Shown here piece by piece: positions 6,683-10,935 of a stretch of 10,935 nt of DNA. The stretch comes from an uncultured Lachnospiraceae bacterium (GTDB lineage: Bacteria; Bacillota; Clostridia; Lachnospirales; Lachnospiraceae). Each line of letters opens with the position of its first letter. Within the stretch, counting starts at the first letter, position 1. Below the pieces are notes generated by a model. The model was not told the DNA's origin. It did no database searches and worked only from the letters and a program-made list of their open reading frames with translations. Position numbers and translations under genes: made by a program. The stretch is taken from contig CAMWKA010000031.1 in assembly GCA_947174725.1 (NCBI GenBank), forward strand, positions 1-10,935. The letters run 5' to 3'.

Positions 6683-8506
6683 ATGAAAGAAATATTAGAT
6701 TTTCTCGAACTGGATAGGGAACAGATGGAGGACGCGTTTCTAAAAAATGATTTCATTGGCAGGACGACGTCTTCTTATTTTGCAATGATTGATAAGACGG
6801 TTACGAATGGACTGCAGGTAAAGGAGATTCTGGAAGAAATAAAACTGTTGTCAGAATATCAGGCAGTGTTGTTCGGCGAAAACATAGGAGAAGGCGGAAG
6901 CATGGACGTGGCAGCAGTCATGCGTCATCCACAGATGAGGATCTATGCGCTGGTGGTAAAGAAAAGTCTTTTGGAATGGACCGGTTCCTTTCATGAGACG
7001 CTGCAGGCATATAATATGTATGAATTCTTATGCCGGGTTGCTGCTGAGACAGCGGTATATGGAATTCCGTGCGCGGAGGACGATAACGGAACCGCCCCCA
7101 AGGATATTTGCGATGAAACCGATCAGACCGAGGGGAGCAAAGAGCTTTGTGGTGTAATCGATCAGACCGGTGGAGACAGAGAGAGCGTAAGAAAAGAAAA
7201 GATCACCGTGGCCCGGACGTTTGCGTATGTTGCAAGACTTCATATGGTGCGGCTGAAGGCGGAAGGCATATTGGATAAAGTATTTTCGCGGCTGATTGAT
7301 TATATGGCGGAACTTGACTGCAGTCAGGAGTTTAGTGATGTGATGGGAGTGATGCTCGACTCCTTTGCGGAATTTGAAAAACTGGCAAGGAATACTGCGC
7401 CTTATCTGATTCTAGTAGGAGATGAGACCTGCTACAGTGTGCCGAAAAGATTTGCGGCGGCGCTTTCAGACGAGCTGGCGGATCTGGGACAGGCTGTAAT
7501 TACCACGGACGGCAGACATGGAGAGTGGCATACGGGAGAAGATTCTAATATTGCAATACCACCGATCCTAAAGGGAGTGGTCGGATGGCAGATGAAGCTT
7601 GATATTTTCCGGAGGATGGCATGCCCGAAATATCAGTTCTGGTTTGATAATCCAATTTTTTATAATGAAATGTTTTACGATCTCCCAAAGGAATATTACA
7701 TCCTTTCCCAGGATGCGGATTATGCGGACTATATTAAAAGGTATTATGGGATAGAAAATGCAATACAGTTTCCGCCGGCAGGGGAAGACGCCGGGTATGC
7801 CGGGAATCAGGACCGCCCTTACGATGTTGTGTTTGTCGGCAGTTATCGCAATCAGTGGGATGTGGATGAGCTTACAGATGAGGAGCGGGAGTTTTATGAG
7901 TATATGAAATGCCATCCGGACGTGAATTTTGAAGAAGGCTGTCGGCAGTATTTAGCAGATCATACGCATATCGGCGAATCTTACGATAGCAATCATATAA
8001 GGAACAGTCTGGAACGTGTAAAAAACGCCTGCCGCGCAGTGACGTCCTTTTATCGTGATGCCGTTATCGAAACGCTGATTGCGGCGGGAATCAATGTGCA
8101 TGTCTATGGGGATACCTGGCAGAATTTTCATTCAGAGTATGAAACAAACCTGATCCGTCATCCTGAAGTTTCAGTGGAAGAATCTCTGGAAATCTTTGGC
8201 CATGCAAAGATCGGTCTGAATATTATGTCATGGCATAAGGCGGGTATGACGGAGCGCATCGCCAATATCATGCTGTCCGGCGCGGTATGCCTTTCGGATG
8301 AATCCAGTTATCTGAGGGAGCATTATACCGATGGGGAAGAGATGGTTCTGTTCAGACTTTCGGAGCTTTCCATCCTGCCGCGGAAGGTTCTTGGGCTGTT
8401 ACAGGATGAAGACCTTCGCCGTCGGATGGCGGAAAAAGCCTATGAGCGCGCAAGGAAAGAACATACATGGAGAAAACGCGCGGAAGAGTTTCTTGCTTTA
8501 AAGTGA
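6683..8506 (+). CDS. CgeB-like glycosyltransferase family protein
   Basis: The 607-residue protein ends in a domain resembling the 'Glyco_trans_1_2' / CgeB type GT-B fold: a Rossmann start YDVVFVGSYRNQW (380-392), HVYGDTW, and SWHKAGMTERIANIMLSGAV, where Glu524 is placed like the sugar-nucleotide-binding Glu of GT4-type enzymes. It then has a short helical tail ending HTWRKRAEEFL. The N-terminal ~370 residues look largely helical, then alpha/beta, and I cannot assign them. An insertion at residues 130-168 consists of three 13-residue units. There is no signal peptide or membrane segment. It starts 4 nt after the regulator stop with no good ribosome binding site (nearest AGGGAG at 6661-6666), which suggests translational coupling. 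Its place in a mannan degradation locus is unexplained. The acceptor and sugar donor are unknown, and a glycan-sensing or cell-envelope glycosylation role is speculative. Confidence 0.8.
   Translation: MKEILDFLELDREQMEDAFLKNDFIGRTTSSYFAMIDKTVTNGLQVKEILEEIKLLSEYQAVLFGENIGEGGSMDVAAVMRHPQMRIYALVVKKSLLEWTGSFHETLQAYNMYEFLCRVAAETAVYGIPCAEDDNGTAPKDICDETDQTEGSKELCGVIDQTGGDRESVRKEKITVARTFAYVARLHMVRLKAEGILDKVFSRLIDYMAELDCSQEFSDVMGVMLDSFAEFEKLARNTAPYLILVGDETCYSVPKRFAAALSDELADLGQAVITTDGRHGEWHTGEDSNIAIPPILKGVVGWQMKLDIFRRMACPKYQFWFDNPIFYNEMFYDLPKEYYILSQDADYADYIKRYYGIENAIQFPPAGEDAGYAGNQDRPYDVVFVGSYRNQWDVDELTDEEREFYEYMKCHPDVNFEEGCRQYLADHTHIGESYDSNHIRNSLERVKNACRAVTSFYRDAVIETLIAAGINVHVYGDTWQNFHSEYETNLIRHPEVSVEESLEIFGHAKIGLNIMSWHKAGMTERIANIMLSGAVCLSDESSYLREHYTDGEEMVLFRLSELSILPRKVLGLLQDEDLRRRMAEKAYERARKEHTWRKRAEEFLALK
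7070..7186 (+). repeat. Three 39-nt in-frame units inside the glycosyltransferase gene
   Basis: Units 7070-7108, 7109-7147 and 7148-7186 each begin with a Cys codon (Cys130, Cys143, Cys156) and encode 13 residues. Units 2 and 3 share an uninterrupted block over ATCGATCAG-like sequence encoding DQT, and 21 of their first 30 bases match. Unit 1 is more diverged, about 19 of 39 against unit 2. The segment is rich in Asp, Glu, Thr and Gly and is probably a disordered loop. Confidence 0.5.
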
Positions 8507-8597
8507 TCCGGATATTATGTGAATTAACACATTGTACAAATCCAAGCAGTTCAAATTGGTTTAAATTTACAAAATTTGCAGGGAAATCAAAATTTAT
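8507..8597. other. AT-rich upstream part of the intergenic region
   Basis: No gene is seen between the glycosyltransferase stop and the promoter. The stretch from about 8545 is rich in A and T runs and could act as an UP element for the promoter at 8598. A 16-nt imperfect palindrome (ATGTG, 6 nt, CACAT; 8517-8532) lies at its left side. It resembles the outer bases of a catabolite-responsive element but lacks the central CG, so binding by CcpA is doubtful. No intrinsic terminator for the glycosyltransferase gene is visible. Confidence 0.35.
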
Positions 8598-8626
8598 TTG
8601 ACAGTGATTTGTTAAAAAACTATAAT
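8598..8626 (+). promoter_or_regulatory. Perfect consensus sigma-A promoter for the GH130 genes
   Basis: TTGACA at 8598-8603 and TATAAT at 8621-8626 are both exact consensus hexamers, separated by 17 bp. Transcription should start near 8633, giving a leader of about 66 nt before the ATG at 8699. So strong a promoter implies high expression when not repressed, in keeping with the operator directly downstream. Confidence 0.9.
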
Positions 8627-8634
8627 TTATTTAA

Positions 8635-8650
8635 AGGTTACCGATAACCT
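8635..8650 (+). promoter_or_regulatory. LacI-type palindromic operator
   Basis: AGGTTACCGATAACCT is a 16-bp palindrome with 7 of 8 base pairs symmetric and the central CG typical of LacI/PurR-family operators. It lies 9 bp after the -10 hexamer, about +2 to +18, so a bound repressor would block initiation or early elongation. The probable ligand is the LacI-family protein encoded at 5680-6678. That pairing is inference from proximity and site type. Confidence 0.8.
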
Positions 8651-8698
8651 AAAAAAGTAAAAACTTGGATAAATTATCTTTTTAAGGAGGAATTCCCC

Positions 8699-9724
8699 AT
8701 GTCAGACGTTAAATTTGTGAATGTATCATCATTACCCAATATCCCTTGGCAGGAGAAGCCGGAGGGAATCAAGGGCGCTCCTGTATGGAGATATACAGAG
8801 AATCCCATTATCGACAGAAATCCCGTAGAAGGCGTTGCAAGGATCTTTAACAGCGCGGTTATGCCATATGAGGACGGCTTCATCGGTGTGTTCCGCGGGG
8901 AGCAGACAAACGGTATTCCTTACATATATCTTGGAAGAAGTAAAGACGCGATCCACTGGGACTTTGATAAGGAGAAGATCCCGTTTGAAGATGAGGACGG
9001 AAAGCCGTTTATGCCGGTTTATGCTTACGATCCACGTCTGGTAAAGGTGGAGGACACTTATTATATTATCTGGTGCGGTGATTTTTACGGCGCGGCGATC
9101 GGTATGGCTAAAACCACTGATTTTAAGAAATTTGTCCGTATAGAGAATCCGTTTTTGCCGTTTAACCGTAATGCCGTACTTTTCCCTAGAAAGATAAACG
9201 GCAATTTTGTACTGTTTTCCAGACCTTCCGACAGCGGTCATACCCCGTTTGGCGATGTGTTTATTTCCGAAAGCCCGGATCTTGTATATTGGGGCAAGCA
9301 CCGTCATGTAATGAGCCGCGGCAATGAGTGGTGGGAATCCGTAAAGATCGGTGGCGGCGCAGCTCCCATTGAGACAAGTGAAGGCTGGCTGTTATTCTAT
9401 CATGGTGTCAGCGGAACCTGTAACGGATTTGTATATTCTATCGGCGGTGCGATTCTGGATATTGACAATCCTTCTATTGTGAAATACCGCTGCACGAACT
9501 TCCTGTTAACACCGGAGCAGTGGTATGAGGAAAGAGGTTTTGTGCCTAACGTATGTTTCCCCTGCGCTACGCTTCAGGACAATGATACGGGAAGGATCGC
9601 GATCTACTATGGCGCGGCGGATAGCTATGTAGGACTGGCGTTTACGAAATTGGATGAGATCGTAGATTATATCAAATCCAATAGTGTACTGAGTGATACG
9701 GATACGGAGATTGGACGCAGATAA
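8699..9724 (+). CDS. GH130 subfamily 2-type beta-1,4-mannooligosaccharide phosphorylase
   Basis: The 341-residue protein is a five-bladed beta-propeller glycoside phosphorylase. The expected reaction is beta-1,4-mannooligosaccharide plus phosphate giving mannose 1-phosphate and a shortened chain (EC 2.4.1.319). Visible family residues are Asn51-Ser52, the single catalytic Asp111 in YAYDPRL, phosphate-binding Arg157 (NRNAVLFP) and Arg175 (FSRPS), and His235 (FYHGVSG). The 18-residue Arg spacing matches characterised GH130_2 enzymes. There is no signal peptide, so it is cytoplasmic. Translation is strongly specified by AAGGAGG (8684-8690), 8 nt from the ATG. It is the first gene after the consensus promoter and operator. 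The related GH130_2 activity on mannosyl-N-acetylglucosamine (EC 2.4.1.320, N-glycan breakdown) cannot be excluded from sequence alone, but the epimerase and GH36 neighbours favour plant mannan. Confidence 0.9.
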   Translation: MSDVKFVNVSSLPNIPWQEKPEGIKGAPVWRYTENPIIDRNPVEGVARIFNSAVMPYEDGFIGVFRGEQTNGIPYIYLGRSKDAIHWDFDKEKIPFEDEDGKPFMPVYAYDPRLVKVEDTYYIIWCGDFYGAAIGMAKTTDFKKFVRIENPFLPFNRNAVLFPRKINGNFVLFSRPSDSGHTPFGDVFISESPDLVYWGKHRHVMSRGNEWWESVKIGGGAAPIETSEGWLLFYHGVSGTCNGFVYSIGGAILDIDNPSIVKYRCTNFLLTPEQWYEERGFVPNVCFPCATLQDNDTGRIAIYYGAADSYVGLAFTKLDEIVDYIKSNSVLSDTDTEIGRR

Positions 9725-9734
9725 ATAAGGGACG

Positions 9735-9756
9735 GCGCGCCTTTGCGCGCTTTTCT
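9735..9756 (+). terminator. GC-only hairpin with T-run between the two GH130 genes
   Basis: GCGCGC (9735-9740), a CTTT loop and GCGCGC (9745-9750) are followed directly by TTTTCT. It begins 10 nt after the first GH130 stop. The short 6-bp stem suggests a partial terminator or 3' stabilising hairpin rather than a full stop, since no promoter is seen before the next gene at 9810. It would favour expression of the upstream phosphorylase. Confidence 0.65.
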
Positions 9757-9809
9757 GCCGGTATTGAACGGGCAATCAAGATATATGAATATGAAAGGAA
9801 AGCATTTCT

Positions 9810-10935
9810 ATGATACATCCCGGTTATTATGAGGAACTTGATAAATATGAGAAGCTTATCGCCCGTAAGAATGAGATCGATAAGACTTATTACAATGGAA
9901 TCTATGACAGATATCAATATCCGGTACTTACGGATCGTCATATCCCGCCGATGTGGAAATACGATCTGAATCAGGAGACGAACCCTTTCTTTATGGAGCG
10001 TCTTGGCGTAAATGCCGTATTTAATTCCGGCGCGATCGAGCTGGATGGTAAGTTTTATCTGGTGGCGCGCGTTGAGGGCAATGACCGTAAATCCTTTTTC
10101 GCCGTTGCGGAGAGCGATAATGGCATTGACGGTTTCCGTTTCTGGGATTATCCGATCCTTTTGGACGATACCTGCCCGGAGGAAACAAATGTTTATGATA
10201 TGCGTCTGACGAAGCATGAAGATGGCTATATTTATGGTGTGTTCTGCTCTGAAAGTAAGGATCACAGCGTTAATGATTTGTCAGCGGCGGTTGCGGCGGC
10301 AGGCATTGTGAGAACGAAGGATCTGAAAACCTGGGAGCGTTTGGACAATCTGAAAACGCTTCATTCGCCCCAGCAGAGAAATGTAGTGCTTCACCCGGAA
10401 TTTGTTCAGGGAAAGTATGCTTTTTATACAAGGCCAATGGATGATTTTATCGATACGGGAAGCGGCGGCGGTATCGGATTCGGACTTTGTGATGATATTG
10501 AACATGCGGTGATCGATGAGGAGATCATTACCAGTAAAAGAAAATACCATACGATTACAGAGTGTAAGAACGGCGCCGGAGCGGTTCCGATCAAAACGGA
10601 AAAGGGCTGGCTTCATATTGCGCATGGCGTCAGGAATACGGCAGCAGGACTTCGTTATGTTTTATATGCGTTTGCAACGGCGTTGGATGATCCGACGAGG
10701 GTTATCGCGGAACCGGGGGGAATGTTGATGGGACCGCAGGGCATTGAGCGTGTGGGTGATGTTTCCAATGTGGTATTTACTAATGGCGCGATTGCGCGGG
10801 AGAACGGAGAAGTCTATATTTACTATGCGTCATCGGATACCAGACTTCATGTTGCGACAACGACCGTTGACCGGCTTCTGGATTACGTGTTCCATACACC
10901 GGAGGACCCGCTGCGAAGCGTGGAATGTGTGGCGC
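9810..10935 (+). CDS. GH130 subfamily 1-type 4-O-beta-mannosyl-glucose phosphorylase (3' end outside window)
   Basis: 375 codons are present and the frame is still open at the window end. Relatives are about 390 residues, so only a short C-terminus should be missing. The enzyme phosphorolyses 4-O-beta-D-mannosyl-D-glucose to mannose 1-phosphate and glucose (EC 2.4.1.281), the step after the epimerase encoded at 4430-5593. Typical GH130_1 motifs are [47 protein letters not shown] with catalytic Asp130 (Asp131 in the Bacteroides fragilis enzyme), [34 protein letters not shown] and [13 protein letters not shown]. There is no signal peptide. The ATG follows AAAGGAA (9794-9800) with a 9-nt gap. 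It is 85 nt after the other GH130 gene and probably co-transcribed through the hairpin. Sequence and motifs differ clearly from the first GH130, so this is not a recent duplication. Confidence 0.93.
   Translation, partial: MIHPGYYEELDKYEKLIARKNEIDKTYYNGIYDRYQYPVLTDRHIPPMWKYDLNQETNPFFMERLGVNAVFNSGAIELDGKFYLVARVEGNDRKSFFAVAESDNGIDGFRFWDYPILLDDTCPEETNVYDMRLTKHEDGYIYGVFCSESKDHSVNDLSAAVAAAGIVRTKDLKTWERLDNLKTLHSPQQRNVVLHPEFVQGKYAFYTRPMDDFIDTGSGGGIGFGLCDDIEHAVIDEEIITSKRKYHTITECKNGAGAVPIKTEKGWLHIAHGVRNTAAGLRYVLYAFATALDDPTRVIAEPGGMLMGPQGIERVGDVSNVVFTNGAIARENGEVYIYYASSDTRLHVATTTVDRLLDYVFHTPEDPLRSVECVA

Noticed and set aside
8517..8532. Catabolite-responsive element (CcpA site)
   Set aside because: The outer TGTG/CACA bases fit but the central CG and an inner T are missing, so it is kept only as an imperfect palindrome.
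8699..10935. Recent duplication of one GH130 gene
   Set aside because: The two proteins have different signature motifs and fit separate subfamilies with successive pathway roles.

Overview
The window reads as one strand (+) of a mannan / galactomannan oligosaccharide utilisation locus from a low-to-moderate GC Gram-positive anaerobe. It is most likely a gut Lachnospiraceae / Clostridium cluster XIVa or Ruminococcus-like bacterium. The reasons are the gene content (GH36 alpha-galactosidase, cellobiose 2-epimerase, LacI regulator and two GH130 phosphorylases), strong AGGAGG-type ribosome binding sites, a sigma-A consensus promoter and short intergenic gaps. The species assignment is inference.

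Layout. Bases 1-508 hold the 3' part of a Glu-rich repeat protein made of 39-nt (13-residue) tandem units. Its 5' units are eroded and carry in-frame stops, so it may be a truncated or decaying gene. Bases 548-2845 encode a GH36 alpha-galactosidase. Bases 2918-4399 encode a lipoprotein of unknown function with an internal domain triplication and an acidic tail. Bases 4430-5593 encode cellobiose 2-epimerase. Bases 5680-6678 encode a LacI-family repressor, followed after 4 nt by a large CgeB-like glycosyltransferase (6683-8506). A 192-base intergenic region then carries a perfect TTGACA-17-TATAAT promoter with a 16-bp palindromic LacI-type operator just downstream of it. This drives a GH130 subfamily 2 type mannooligosaccharide phosphorylase (8699-9724). 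After a GC-only hairpin with a T-run comes a GH130 subfamily 1 type mannosylglucose phosphorylase (9810 to beyond the window end).

How the genes fit together (established pathway, applied here by inference): galactosyl side groups are removed inside the cell by GH36; mannooligosaccharides are shortened by the GH130_2 enzyme with release of mannose 1-phosphate; the remaining mannobiose is epimerised at its reducing end to mannosyl-glucose by the epimerase; and GH130_1 phosphorolyses this to mannose 1-phosphate and glucose. No signal peptide is seen on any of these enzymes, so the pathway is cytoplasmic and needs an importer and an extracellular mannanase encoded elsewhere. The lipoprotein and the glycosyltransferase are the members this pathway does not explain, and with the operator and the 13-residue repeats they are the most interesting parts of the window. 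No RNA genes, mobile elements or CRISPR arrays were recognised.
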